Shown: one piece after another, positions 54,711 through 63,966 of the stretch
Layout of the letters: each line of letters begins with the position of its first letter
Numbering within the stretch: position 1 is the stretch's first letter
Assembly (NCBI RefSeq): GCF_004135385.1
Contig: NZ_CP035493.1
Span: 930,001-994,000 of the forward strand
Source: Xylanimonas protaetiae
GTDB lineage: Bacteria > Actinomycetota > Actinomycetes > Actinomycetales > Cellulomonadaceae
Length of the DNA stretch: 64,000 bases
Direction of reading: 5' to 3'
Notes under the pieces: generated by a model
What the model saw: only the letters and a program-made list of their open reading frames with translations
Database searches by the model: none
Told to the model about the DNA's origin: nothing
Made by a program: the position numbers and the translations under genes

Positions 54711-56153
54711 GTGACCTCCACCTCCCCCGCTCGCGTGTCCCTCGCCGACGTCACCCCGCCCATCGCGCTGGGCCCGCTCGACGGGCGGTACCGCGGAGCG
54801 GTCGCCCCGCTGGTCGACCATCTCAGCGAGGCCGCGCTCAACCGCGCGCGCATCCACGTCGAGGTCGAGTGGCTGATCACGCTGTGCAACGACGCCGTCG
54901 TGCCCGGCGCCCCGACGCTCAGCGCGGACGAGGTCGCCTACCTCCGCCAGATCCCCGCGACGTTCGGCGCGGACGAGATCTCGGAGCTCGCCGCCATCGA
55001 GCGCGAGACGGTGCACGACGTCAAGGCGGTCGAGTACTTCATCAAGCGCCGCATCGCGGCGGCGCCCCAGGCCATCCCGGGCACGACCCTTCCCGCGGCC
55101 TCCGAGCTGGTCCACTTCGCCTGCACCAGCGAGGACATCAACAACCTGAGTTACGCGCTCATGGTCCAGGGCGCGATCCGCGACGTCTGGCTGCCCGCCG
55201 CCACCGCGCTGGCCGACCAGGTCGCCGACATGGCCCGCGAGCTTGCCGACGTGCCGATGCTCAGCCGCACGCACGGCCAGCCGGCCACGCCCACCACGCT
55301 GGGCAAGGAGCTCGCGGTGCTCACCCACCGCCTCCGTCGCCAGCTCCGCCGGGTCTCCGCCGCCGAGTTCCTCGGCAAGCTCAACGGCGCCACGGGCACC
55401 TACGGCGCCCACGTCGTCGCCGTCCCGGGCGCCGACTGGCCCGGCGTCAGCAAGCGCTTCGTCGAGGGCCTGGGCCTGACCTGGAACCCGCTCACCACGC
55501 AGATCGAGTCGCACGACTGGCAGGCCGAGGCCTACGCCGACGTCGCCCGCTACAACCGCATCCTGCACAACCTCGCGACCGACGTGTGGACGTACATCTC
55601 GATGGGCTTCTTCACGCAGATCCCCGTCGCCGGTGCGACCGGGTCGAGCACGATGCCGCACAAGGTCAACCCGATCCGCTTCGAGAACGCCGAGGCCAAC
55701 CTCGAGATCTCGTCCTCGCTGCTCGACACGCTCGGCGCCACCCTCGTCACGAGCCGCCTCCAGCGCGACCTCACCGACTCCACGACGCAGCGCAACATCG
55801 GCCCCGCGTTCGGCCACTCGCTCCTCGCGATCGACAACGTCCAGCGCGGCCTCAAGGCCCTGCACGCCAACGCCGCGCTCATGGCCGACGACCTCGACCA
55901 GAACTGGGAGGTGCTCGGCGAGCCCATCCAGTCCGCCATGCGCGCCGCCTCGGTCGCGGGCGTGCCCGGCATGGAGAACCCGTACGAGCGCCTCAAGGAC
56001 CTCACGCGCGGCCAGCGCGTCGACGCCGCCCGCATGCGCGAGTTCGTCGGCACGCTCGGCCTGCCCGACGACGTCGCCGCGCGCCTCCAGGAGCTGACCC
56101 CGGCGTCGTACACCGGGCTCGCGGCGCGCCTGGTCCGGGAGTACCTGGCCTGA
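54711..56153 (+). CDS. purB: Adenylosuccinate lyase
   Basis: 480 residues. Fumarase-superfamily signature GSSTMPHKVNPIRFENAEAN with the catalytic serine region, plus ASELVHFACTSEDINNLSYA and SRTHGQPATPTTLGKEL. It catalyses two steps of purine synthesis (SAICAR to AICAR and adenylosuccinate to AMP). GTG start chosen because GAGAAT ends 7 nt before it; an in-frame ATG at 54702 overlaps that hexamer. Confidence 0.95.
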   Translation: MTSTSPARVSLADVTPPIALGPLDGRYRGAVAPLVDHLSEAALNRARIHVEVEWLITLCNDAVVPGAPTLSADEVAYLRQIPATFGADEISELAAIERETVHDVKAVEYFIKRRIAAAPQAIPGTTLPAASELVHFACTSEDINNLSYALMVQGAIRDVWLPAATALADQVADMARELADVPMLSRTHGQPATPTTLGKELAVLTHRLRRQLRRVSAAEFLGKLNGATGTYGAHVVAVPGADWPGVSKRFVEGLGLTWNPLTTQIESHDWQAEAYADVARYNRILHNLATDVWTYISMGFFTQIPVAGATGSSTMPHKVNPIRFENAEANLEISSSLLDTLGATLVTSRLQRDLTDSTTQRNIGPAFGHSLLAIDNVQRGLKALHANAALMADDLDQNWEVLGEPIQSAMRAASVAGVPGMENPYERLKDLTRGQRVDAARMREFVGTLGLPDDVAARLQELTPASYTGLAARLVREYLA

Positions 56154-56196
56154 CGACGCCGTGCCGCCCGCACGGCCCCGACGTACCGTCGTCGTC

Positions 56197-57408
56197 ATGA
56201 CGCCGACGCAGGGCCGGGCGGGCCGGCTGCTCGGCGCGGTGACCTCGCGCGACGGCGACCGCGTCACCACGCTCGAGCTGTTCTTCGACCTGGTGTTCGT
56301 CTTCGCGTTCCGCCAGGTCAGCGAGATCATGACGCACGACGCCGACGCCGCAGGCGTGGTGCGCGGGCTGGTGACGCTCGCCCTCGTGTGGTGGGCGTGG
56401 ACGTCGTACTCGTGGCTCGGCAACCAGGCGCGGGCCAGCGACGGCGTCGTGCGGATCGGGGTCGTGGGCGCGACGGCGATCATGTTCGTCGTCGCGCTGG
56501 CGATCCCCGAGGCGTGGCACGACCTGCCCGGCGGGCTCGACGGGCCGCTCGTCTTCGTCGTCGGCTACCTGCTGGTGCGCACGCTGCACGGCGTCGTCTA
56601 CCTCGTGGCGGCCGGCCCCGACCGCGGCCTGCGGCGCCAGGTGCTGGTCAGCATCGGCGTCAGCCTCACGCCGTCGGCCGCGCTGCTCGTGGCCGGGGCG
56701 CTCGTCGGCGGGGCGTGGCAGCTCGGGCTGTGGGTCGCGGCCGTCGTCGTCGACCTGCTGCTCGTCTACGTGACGTCGCGCGCCGGGCGCAGCTGGCGGC
56801 TCAAGTCCGCCACGCACTTCGCCGAGCGGTACGGCCTGGTGATCATCCTCGCGCTCGGCGAGTCCGTCATCGCGGCCGGGGCGCTGGCCGCCCGGGAGCC
56901 CATCGCGTGGCCGGTGCTCGGCGTCGCCCTGCTCTCCGTCGGGCTCGCCGTCGCGCTGTGGTGGAGCTACTTCCACCATCTCGCCGCCCGGGCCGAGCAC
57001 GAGGTCTCCCGGCACGACGACGCCGAACGGGCCGCGCTCGCCGTCGACGCCTACACCTACCTGCACCTGCTGCTCGTCGCCGGCATCGTGCTCGTCGCCG
57101 TCGGCATCGAGGAGGCGATGGTGCACGTGCCCGCGTCCGAGCCGCTGGGCTGGTTCGCCGGCGCGGCGCTGGGCGGCGGCACGGCGCTCTACCTGGCCGG
57201 GACGGTGCTGTTCTGGCTGCGGGTGTCGGGCTCGTGGACGATGCCACGGACCGTCGGGGCCGTGGTCGCGCTGGGCCTCGTGCCCGCGCTCGCGGCGGCA
57301 CCGCCCGCGGCGGCCGTCGGGCTCACGGCAGGGATGCTCGTGGTCCTACTGACGGCCGAACAGGCGCTGCGAGGGCGGGCGGCGGTGCAGGTGCGCGCGG
57401 CGGCGTGA
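56197..57408 (+). CDS. ltrA: Low temperature requirement protein A (LtrA-like)
   Basis: 403 residues, polytopic. The diagnostic opening VTTLELFFDLVFVFAFRQVS and the central HFAERYGLVIILALGESVI are those of the LtrA family of unknown transport or sensing function. Eleven or so helices are visible. TACCGT ends 7 nt before the ATG. It follows purB by 43 bp. Confidence 0.92.
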   Translation: MTPTQGRAGRLLGAVTSRDGDRVTTLELFFDLVFVFAFRQVSEIMTHDADAAGVVRGLVTLALVWWAWTSYSWLGNQARASDGVVRIGVVGATAIMFVVALAIPEAWHDLPGGLDGPLVFVVGYLLVRTLHGVVYLVAAGPDRGLRRQVLVSIGVSLTPSAALLVAGALVGGAWQLGLWVAAVVVDLLLVYVTSRAGRSWRLKSATHFAERYGLVIILALGESVIAAGALAAREPIAWPVLGVALLSVGLAVALWWSYFHHLAARAEHEVSRHDDAERAALAVDAYTYLHLLLVAGIVLVAVGIEEAMVHVPASEPLGWFAGAALGGGTALYLAGTVLFWLRVSGSWTMPRTVGAVVALGLVPALAAAPPAAAVGLTAGMLVVLLTAEQALRGRAAVQVRAAA

Positions 57409-57865
57409 GCCACGCACGGCCCACTCCCAGAGGGTTGCCGGTGGACTCGCTGAGACCGGTTCGCGCAACCGCTGGCGGTGCTCGCCACCTTGCCACCCGG
57501 CACCCACGCTCCTCGCGCTGCGTCACGGGCAAGAGTCATGTGGGGTTCGTCATACCAGGATCCCTCGGGTGCACGGCCGGCAGGCGCGTGCTGCCGCAGT
57601 CACGTCGGCTGCTGGCGACAATGAGCCGGACCAGATAGCACCTCGTACCTCTGCACGGATGTCCGAGCCGGTGACAACTCGCGCTGAGGCGGCGGCACCA
57701 TTTTCAAGGGATGCAGAGGATGCTCCGACGCCGCACCAACGGGTCGCTCCGAGCCACCCTTGCACCATCGCTGCCGCGAGTGTTCGTCTTTCATGGGCTG
57801 CGTTCCCACAAGACGAGCCAGCGTTCCAGGAACGCCTCAGAGCCGCCCGAACCCAAGGAGCAGAG
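57409..57865 (+). other. Intergenic region upstream of the SipW-type cassette
   Basis: About 450 bp of lower GC than flanking genes, with no credible gene. A frame is open in phase with the gene starting at 57866 from about 57569 but has no start signal, and its composition is unlike a protein. It presumably holds the cassette promoter. Confidence 0.5.
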
Positions 57866-58555
57866 ATGAGCACCAAGAGCAGAAACCCTCAGCGCGTCCG
57901 CGCGCTCCTGTGCGCAAGTGCGGCAGCCGCGGTCCTCATCGGCGGCGGATCGACCTATGCACTGTGGTCCGAGACAGGTAGTCGCGACATCGAGGACGAC
58001 ATCTCGATCACCGCCGGAAGTTGGGAATGGAGCATCGAGGCAAGCCAGATCACGTGGTACGACTCGTCCGTAGAGCATGATGGAACGGAGTTCGTGGATG
58101 ACTCTCTATCCGCCGAGTTGACGGGACTTGAGAATCTCGGGTGGGCCAACACCTGGAATGGCAACTGGGTCAGCAACATCGAAGGCACCGATTTCAGCGG
58201 GTATCCGATCGACCTCGAGGCTTTCCACATGGTCCCTGGCGACAGGATCACCGGCGTGTTCACGGTCGCCGCCCACCTCACCGTGCTCGATGGACAGAAC
58301 TTGCGCGCCGAGGTGACTGTCGCTTACTCAGTGAGCGAGTCTGGAGAATCAGCGGATCCGCCGCTCGTAGTCAGTTCGATCATCCCGACTGCGGGTGCCA
58401 ACAGAATGGCCATCGTCGTCGAGTATCCAGACACAGCCGTCGACTACGACCAAGAGGTCGGCAAAGGATTCTCCGTGGTCAACCTCGGCAACTACACCGT
58501 GACGGTCACTCAGGTACGCCCAGCCGGCGTCGCCCCTTCAGGCGACGACAGCTGA
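57866..58555 (+). CDS. Secreted protein with SipW-dependent-type signal peptide
   Basis: 229 residues. A strong AAGGAG precedes the ATG. The N-terminus has a basic start, a hydrophobic core and LIGGGSTYALWSET, a cleavage-region type of alternate SipW signal peptides. The mature part is acidic, with a beta-rich domain (SVVNLGNYTVTVTQV) as in TasA/camelysin-like fibre proteins. Base composition is lower-GC than average. Partner of the signal peptidase at 58647. Confidence 0.82.
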   Translation: MSTKSRNPQRVRALLCASAAAAVLIGGGSTYALWSETGSRDIEDDISITAGSWEWSIEASQITWYDSSVEHDGTEFVDDSLSAELTGLENLGWANTWNGNWVSNIEGTDFSGYPIDLEAFHMVPGDRITGVFTVAAHLTVLDGQNLRAEVTVAYSVSESGESADPPLVVSSIIPTAGANRMAIVVEYPDTAVDYDQEVGKGFSVVNLGNYTVTVTQVRPAGVAPSGDDS

Positions 58556-58646
58556 TCACAGCTCTCTGGCCGCTGGCATCGCAGGTCCCGAAGGTCACGA
58601 GAGGACCGACTGCCCGCGCGCCGACACCCCCGAAGGACCATCCGTC

Positions 58647-59291
58647 ATGTCTCCCTCGCTCCGGACCATCGCACCCCCACCCGTCAGGTACGCCGGCGCC
58701 CGCAAGCCGTTGTGGGCGCGAGCAGTGAGACGCGCCGCCTCCCTGTTGTCCTGGGCGGTCATGGTGGCCGTGGTCGCGGTCGCGGTCCTGGTCTTCGTCA
58801 TCCCCCAGGCCCATGCCGGGTCCGGGCTGACGATCCTGACGGGGTCGATGCGTCCGACGGTCAACCCGGGCGACGTCGTCGCCGTCAAGGGCATCAAACC
58901 GCACCAGGTCTGCGACGGGACCGTCCAGGTCGGGGACATCGTCACGTTCATGCCGCACGCGGAGCACGGCGACCTGGTGACGCACCGAGTGGTGGCGATT
59001 CACAGCAGTGGCATCGAACCCGACGGCTACTCCGACCAGAAGTACGAGAACTGTTCCTTCACGACGCGCGGTGACGCCAACAACACCGACGACCCACCCT
59101 TGCCCGCACGGGCGATGAAGGGCGTCGTCATGTATCACGTCCCCAAAGTTGGGTATCTCATCAACACCGCCCAGACCGGCCACCACCTGCGGTGGGTCGC
59201 CATCGGAACTGCGACCGTTCTTGCGCTGGCCGCCGTCTACTACGCGATCGGGTGGCGACGCCCCGCCCCTGAGCCCGAGTACTGCATCTGA
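58647..59291 (+). CDS. sipW: Type I signal peptidase, SipW type
   Basis: 214 residues. One N-terminal helix (about 33-53), the nucleophile Ser67 in LTGSMRPTVNPGDVV, His113 in VTHRVV (Ser-His dyad of the ER/SipW type rather than Ser-Lys), and a C-terminal helix near residues 185-205. It probably processes the two neighbouring proteins with matching signal peptides. Confidence 0.9.
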   Translation: MSPSLRTIAPPPVRYAGARKPLWARAVRRAASLLSWAVMVAVVAVAVLVFVIPQAHAGSGLTILTGSMRPTVNPGDVVAVKGIKPHQVCDGTVQVGDIVTFMPHAEHGDLVTHRVVAIHSSGIEPDGYSDQKYENCSFTTRGDANNTDDPPLPARAMKGVVMYHVPKVGYLINTAQTGHHLRWVAIGTATVLALAAVYYAIGWRRPAPEPEYCI

Positions 59292-59303
59292 GGGACGCGC
59301 ACG

Positions 59304-59840
59304 ATGAGGAGAAAGCACGTCACCCTGGCCGCCGCAACCGTCGCCGCGCTCGCGATCCCCACCATCATCGCGAGCACCGGAGTCAGCGGTGCGCTGTGGT
59401 CACAGCAGGCTACGCTCTCGATGCCGAGCGTCACCATCAAGCACGCCGGTCCCGCCGAACCGACGGACCCACCCACGCCGCCGGTCGAGCCGCCGAGAAC
59501 AGGAACAGCAACGTGCACCGTCGGTAGCGTTCCGTCCTACAACATCATGATCACCTGGAATGTACTGCGCACGATGCAGCCGCTGAGTACCGCGTACCAC
59601 GTCGTCCTTCGCACTTCCTCTGATCAGTATCTTCTCGAGGATCACGGGCTGAGTGGGGACAGTCCTCAATACAGCCTCTCCATCGACAACGCGCTGCATT
59701 CTGGATGGGTTGTCGACAAGACCCCGCAGGATGTCCATGTTGTCGTGCGTGACGCCGACGGCAAGGACATCGACTCGGTCATCGTGACAGTCGACCGGGC
59801 ACCCTACGGCGCCATCACCTTTTACGGGTGCGCGGTGTGA
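59304..59840 (+). CDS. Second secreted protein with SipW-type signal peptide
   Basis: 178 residues. A signal sequence ending STGVSGALWSQQA is much like that of the gene at 57866. After a Pro/Thr-rich linker (PTDPPTPPVEPPR) comes a beta-rich domain with two cysteines near its ends (TCTVG; YGCAV). GAGGGA lies before the ATG, 12 nt after the signal peptidase stop. Surface-fibre or matrix protein by analogy with the sipW-tasA arrangement. Confidence 0.8.
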   Translation: MRRKHVTLAAATVAALAIPTIIASTGVSGALWSQQATLSMPSVTIKHAGPAEPTDPPTPPVEPPRTGTATCTVGSVPSYNIMITWNVLRTMQPLSTAYHVVLRTSSDQYLLEDHGLSGDSPQYSLSIDNALHSGWVVDKTPQDVHVVVRDADGKDIDSVIVTVDRAPYGAITFYGCAV

Positions 59841-59980
59841 GCCCAGGCAAGGGACGAGCGGGAGGCCTCCCGGCGGGGCGGTTCGGCTCGCGGCCGTCAG
59901 CACGCTGTCCGTCGCACCGCTCCCGAAGCCGATACGGGAACCATGGAGGCCTGAGAGGCGAGTGCGAGGCGCAGGCACGA

Positions 59981-60020
59981 CGAAACCCCAGGTCAGAATG
60001 TGTCCTGACCTGGGGTTTCG
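59981..60020. terminator. Bidirectional hairpin between the cassette and tRNA-Arg
   Basis: CGAAACCCCAGGTCAG (59981-59996) and CTGACCTGGGGTTTCG (60005-60020) form a perfect 16-bp stem with an 8-nt loop. It follows the SipW-type cassette on the plus strand and tRNA-Arg on the minus strand. Confidence 0.85.
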
Positions 60021-60025
60021 CTCTG

Positions 60026-60098
60026 TGCGCCCGGAGGGATTCGAACCCCCAACCTTCTGATCCGTAGTCAGATGCTCTATCCGTTGAGCTACGGGCGC
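60026..60098 (-). tRNA. tRNA-Arg (anticodon ACG)
   Basis: Acceptor GCGCCCG pairs with CGGGCGC. Anticodon arm TCTGA-CTACGGA-TCAGA gives anticodon ACG. T-arm GGGTTCGAATCCC. No encoded CCA. Confidence 0.96.
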
Positions 60099-60199
60099 TT
60101 GGCCGGTTGACCGGCCGTCGAGAACACTACAACGACTCCGGACCGTTCCCCAAACCGGCGCCGCGTGACGTGGCCAACAGGTGACCGGCGACGCCACGC

Positions 60200-60251
60200 G
60201 GGCAACAGGCACGGGGCAACAGACACAGGGGCAACAGGCACGGGGCAACAG
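60200..60251. repeat. 14-15-bp tandem repeat, four copies
   Basis: GGGCAACAG recurs at 60200, 60214, 60229 and 60243, spaced 14, 15 and 14 bp, between the two tRNA genes. Confidence 0.9.
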
Positions 60252-60289
60252 AAAAGGCCCCGGGCTCGCGGACACCGGGACCTTCCTGG

Positions 60290-60378
60290 CGGAGACGGAG
60301 GGATTTGAACCCTCGAACGGGTTGCCCCGTTACCACCTTAGCAGGGTGGCGCACTAGACCTGACTATGCGACGTCTCC
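60290..60378 (-). tRNA. tRNA-Ser (anticodon GCT)
   Basis: Acceptor GGAGACG pairs with CGTCTCC. Anticodon arm CCACC-CTGCTAA-GGTGG gives GCT. A long variable arm (about ACGGGGCAACCCGT) confirms serine. T-arm AGGGTTCAAATCCCT. Confidence 0.96.
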
Positions 60379-60457
60379 TCGCGGTGGGCATCAGCCGGGG
60401 CCACAGCCACCGCGACGGCTAGGCTACCCGGCCCGCGGCCCGGAGCCAAAGCGCGGG

Positions 60458-61321
60458 TCATCGGCGCGCCCGCGCGGTCATCACGATCGCGCCGGAGACG
60501 AGCGCGAGCCCCGCCGTCTCGGGCCACGTCGGCACCTGCGCGAGCACCACGGCGCCGACGACGACGGCCGTGGCCGGGAGCAGCGCGGTGAGCACGGCGA
60601 AGGTCGCGGTGCCGACGCGACGCAGCACCACCTGGTCGAGCACGTACGGCACCACGGACGAGCACAGCGCCACGACCAGCAGGAACGCGAGCAGCCCCAG
60701 ATCCGGCACGACAGTGGCCGCGGTGTGCCCGAAGAAGGGCGCCAGCACCAGCGCACCCGCCACCATCCCGACCGCGAGCGAGTCGATGCCCGCACCGGCG
60801 CCCGCGACGCGCTTGCCGAGCACGATGTACCCGGCCCAGCAGGCCGCCGCGGCCGCGATGGCGAGGAGCCCGACGACGGCGTCGTCGCCGAGCGACTCGA
60901 GCGTGACGCCGGCGAGCAGCGCGACACCCGCGGCGGCGACCACGATGGCGCCGCGCTCGCGCCACCCGCGGCCCGTCACGGCCGCGACGGCGACGGGCCC
61001 GCTGAACTCGATCGCGACGGCGACGCCCAGCGGCAGGTGGTCGATGCCGATGTAGAACACGACGTTCATGACGGCGAGCGCGACGCCGAACGCCGCCGCG
61101 AGCGTCAGCTCACGACGCGTCCACCGCCGTCGCCACGGCCGCCGCCAGGCCACGAGCACGACGGCGGCCAGCACGATCCGCCACCACCCGACGGCAGGCG
61201 CCCCGATCCGCGGGAACAGCCCGACGGCCACGGCCGCCCCGGCATAGAGCGTGACCCCGGAGACGACGAAGACCCCAGGCGCCGGCACCCGCGCCGGCCA
61301 GGAGGCGACGCTCACGTCCAC
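60458..61321 (-). CDS. EamA/DMT-family exporter (RhtA-like)
   Basis: 287 residues with ten helices in two EamA halves (AVAIEFSGPVAVAAV; VPYVLDQVVLRRVGTATFAV). Exports amino acids or metabolites in related proteins. Start uncertain: GTG at 61321 or GTG at 61315, neither with a clear site. Confidence 0.88.
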   Translation of the reverse strand: MDVSVASWPARVPAPGVFVVSGVTLYAGAAVAVGLFPRIGAPAVGWWRIVLAAVVLVAWRRPWRRRWTRRELTLAAAFGVALAVMNVVFYIGIDHLPLGVAVAIEFSGPVAVAAVTGRGWRERGAIVVAAAGVALLAGVTLESLGDDAVVGLLAIAAAAACWAGYIVLGKRVAGAGAGIDSLAVGMVAGALVLAPFFGHTAATVVPDLGLLAFLLVVALCSSVVPYVLDQVVLRRVGTATFAVLTALLPATAVVVGAVVLAQVPTWPETAGLALVSGAIVMTARARR

Positions 61322-61338
61322 AGCCCATGCCGAGGCAA

Positions 61339-61398
61339 CCCGGCAGTCCGTCGTCGGACCGGCAGCCCGGGCGCACGGTCTGACGACGGACTGCCGGG
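61339..61398 (-). terminator. Inverted repeat downstream of ppx
   Basis: CCCGGCAGTCCGTCGTC (61339-61355) pairs perfectly with 61382-61398 around 26 nt. It lies 35 bp past the ppx stop and 18 bp before the exporter start. Confidence 0.7.
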
Positions 61399-61432
61399 CC
61401 GACGCCCCGTCAGCGTCACCGGCCGACGCTCC

Positions 61433-62359
61433 TCAGAGCCGCTCCAGGTGGCGCAGGATCGCGCCCTCGCGCAGGGCCCACGGGCAGATCTCCACCTCGT
61501 CGACGTGCAGCGCGCGCATCGCCTCCGCCGCGACCACGGCGCCTGCCACGATCTGGCGGGAGCGGCGCGGGCCGATGCCCGGGAGCACCGTGCGGTCCTC
61601 CGAGGAGAGGCGGGCCAGGCGCGGCGTCCAGTCGTCCAGGTGAGCGAGCCGCATGCGGTACCGCTGCCCGGCGCCGAGCACCTCGCGCGGCATGCCCGCG
61701 AGGCGCGCGAGCGACCGGAACGTCTTGGACGTGGCGACGACGTGGTCGCCGACGAGCTCGGCCGCACCCGCGCCGAGCGACCCGCCGAGGGTGTGCCGCA
61801 CGTGCTCGCGCAGGCGCGCGACGTCGCCGTTCGTCGGCGGGTCGGCCTCCCAGAGGAACTCGCGCGTCATGCGGCCGGCGCCGAGCGGCACCGAGAGCGC
61901 GAGCTCCGGGTTCTCGTCGTTGCCGGCGGCGATCTCCAGCGACCCGCCGCCGATGTCGAGCAGCAGCAGCCGCCCGGCACCCCAGCCGTACCAGCGGCGG
62001 GCCGCGAGGAACGTCAGCCGCGCCTCGTCGACGCCCGCGAGCACCTCGATGGGCACCCCCGCCCGCTCCTCGAGCATGGCCAGCACCTCGGGCCCGTTGG
62101 TCGCCTCCCGCAGGGCGGACGTCGCGATGGCGAGCGTCTGCTCCGCGTCCTGCGCACGCCCGATCGCGGCGGCCCGCGTCACGGCGGCGTCGAGCGCGGC
62201 GACGCCCTCGTCGTTGATGGAGCCGTCCGGCTCGAGGAAGCGCATGAGCCGCACCTCCATCGACTCCGACGCCGCGGGCACGGGCCGCACGCCGGGGGCC
62301 GCGTCGAGCACGGCGAGGTGGACGGTGTTGGACCCGATGTCGATGACTCCCAGACGCAC
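61433..62359 (-). CDS. ppx: Exopolyphosphatase / Ppx-GppA family phosphatase
   Basis: 308 residues. Actin-like ASKHA fold: IDIGSNTVHL, LDIGGGSLEI, ASKTFRSLARLAG-like region. Hydrolyses polyphosphate or pppGpp. GTG start chosen because TAGCGT ends 7 nt before it. Divergent from the DUF805 gene. Confidence 0.92.
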   Translation of the reverse strand: MRLGVIDIGSNTVHLAVLDAAPGVRPVPAASESMEVRLMRFLEPDGSINDEGVAALDAAVTRAAAIGRAQDAEQTLAIATSALREATNGPEVLAMLEERAGVPIEVLAGVDEARLTFLAARRWYGWGAGRLLLLDIGGGSLEIAAGNDENPELALSVPLGAGRMTREFLWEADPPTNGDVARLREHVRHTLGGSLGAGAAELVGDHVVATSKTFRSLARLAGMPREVLGAGQRYRMRLAHLDDWTPRLARLSSEDRTVLPGIGPRRSRQIVAGAVVAAEAMRALHVDEVEICPWALREGAILRHLERL

Positions 62360-62496
62360 GAGGGCCACGCTAGACCCGCGCGTATACCGGGCGCAGGACG
62401 TCGCGCACAAGGTCTGTTCTGAGAGTTCGCTGTGCCCTAGGTTCTGGCGCCGGGGCGGCACAGCGCCGTCCGCCCGTCGTCAACCACGAGGTCCTC

Positions 62497-62964
62497 ATGT
62501 CCTTTCCTGCCGCTGTCGTCTCCGTGCTGAAGAAGTACGCCAAGTTCTCGGGCCGCGCCCGTCGCTCCGAGCTGTGGTGGTACCTGCTCGCCTACGCCGC
62601 CCTCCAGGCCGTCGTGAACGTCGCCTTCGTCGCTTCCGCGACGGTGGAGTACGTCGACACGATGTCGACGCTCTCCCCCGACGACACCGACGGCGCCGTC
62701 TCGGCCCTCACCACGTACACGAGCGCGTTCGTCCCGGTGTGGGTGCTGACCCTCGCGCTCCTCCTGCCGACGCTCGCCGTCTACGTGCGCCGCCTGCACG
62801 ACGTCGACAAGTCGGGCGGGTGGATCTTCTTCGCCCTCGTCCCGGTGGTCGGCCCGATCATGCTCATCGTCTGGTTCGCCACCGCGGGCACGGTCGGCGC
62901 GAACCGCTTCGGCCCCGACCCGAAGGCCGTCTCGGCCGCGGCGAAGGTGCCCGCCGCCGTCTGA
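62497..62964 (+). CDS. DUF805 membrane protein
   Basis: 155 residues. Family motifs KKYAKFSGRARRSELWWYL and VRRLHDVDKSGGWIFF with four helices. Function unknown. GAGG precedes the ATG by about 6 nt. Confidence 0.93.
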   Translation: MSFPAAVVSVLKKYAKFSGRARRSELWWYLLAYAALQAVVNVAFVASATVEYVDTMSTLSPDDTDGAVSALTTYTSAFVPVWVLTLALLLPTLAVYVRRLHDVDKSGGWIFFALVPVVGPIMLIVWFATAGTVGANRFGPDPKAVSAAAKVPAAV

Positions 62965-62973
62965 TCACCCACC

Positions 62974-63016
62974 ACGACGGCGGCGGTCCCGGGCGAACCA
63001 GGACCGCCGCCGTCGT
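62974..63016. terminator. Bidirectional hairpin between DUF805 and the ABC permease
   Basis: ACGACGGCGGCGGTCC (62974-62989) pairs with GGACCGCCGCCGTCGT (63001-63016), 16 bp perfect, 11-nt loop, between convergent genes. Confidence 0.85.
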
Positions 63017-63033
63017 CGTCGCTGCCGCGGACC

Positions 63034-63966
63034 TCAGCCCTTGACGGACCCCGCCAGGAGCCCTCGGACGAAGTAGCGCTGGAGGCTGAGGAACACCACG
63101 AGCGGCACGATCATCGAGATGAACGCGCCCGCCGACAGCAGGTGCCAGGCGCCGCCGCGGGTTCCCGAGAGCTCGGCGACGCGCACCGTCAGGGGCGCGA
63201 CGCTGGGCTGCCCGCCCACGAACACGAGGGCGACGAGCAGGTCGTTCCACACCCACAGGAACTGGAAGATCCCGAACGCGGCGATCGCCGGGACCATGAG
63301 GGGGAACACGACCCGGAAGAAGATCTTCACGTGCCCCGCGCCGTCGACGGTCGCCGCCTCGACGAGCGACCGCGGGATCTCCTTCATGAAGTTGTGCAGC
63401 AGGAAGATCGCGAGCGGCAGCGCGAAGATCGAGTGCGACAGCCACACCGTCCAGAACGACCCGGCGAGGCCCCAGTTCACGTACTGGCGCAGCAGCGGGA
63501 TCATCGTGACCTGGATGGGCACCACCTGGAGCGCGAAGACGACGACGAAGAGCCAGTCGCGGCCGGGGAACTCGATCCACGCGAACGCGTACGCGGCGAG
63601 CAGCGCCACGCTGATCGGGATGATCACGCTGGGCAGCGTGATGACGATCGAGTTGACGAAGAACTGCGACAGGTTGGTCGAGCTGCCGTTGAGCGCGGCG
63701 TCGTAGTTGTCCAGCGTGAAGCTGGCGTCGCCGGTCAGGATGTTGCCGAAGATCGTCCACCAGCCGGTCCGGTTGATGTCCGCCTGCTCGCGGAACGAGC
63801 TGATGAACAGGCCCAGGGTGGGGAGCGTCCACAGGATCGCCAGGACGATGGCGATGCCGGACGCCCACGGGTTCGACAGGCGGCGGCGGACCTTGCCGGC
63901 CCGCTGCGTCAGCGTCGTGGTCCGCGGCGGGAGGGTGGCCACCGGGGTCGAGCCGTCGGCGCTCAT
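63034..63966 (-). CDS. Carbohydrate ABC transporter permease (MalG-type)
   Basis: 310 residues with six helices and the EAA loop (EAATVDGAGHVKIFFRVVFP) that contacts the ATPase. CUT1-family sugar importer. ATG overlaps the stop of the upstream permease (ATGA). The substrate is unknown because the binding protein is outside the window. Confidence 0.93.
   Translation of the reverse strand: MSADGSTPVATLPPRTTTLTQRAGKVRRRLSNPWASGIAIVLAILWTLPTLGLFISSFREQADINRTGWWTIFGNILTGDASFTLDNYDAALNGSSTNLSQFFVNSIVITLPSVIIPISVALLAAYAFAWIEFPGRDWLFVVVFALQVVPIQVTMIPLLRQYVNWGLAGSFWTVWLSHSIFALPLAIFLLHNFMKEIPRSLVEAATVDGAGHVKIFFRVVFPLMVPAIAAFGIFQFLWVWNDLLVALVFVGGQPSVAPLTVRVAELSGTRGGAWHLLSAGAFISMIVPLVVFLSLQRYFVRGLLAGSVKG

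Noticed and set aside
57569-57865. N-terminal extension of the secreted protein at 57866
   Set aside because: It would bury the signal peptide inside the protein, and a strong Shine-Dalgarno precedes the internal ATG.
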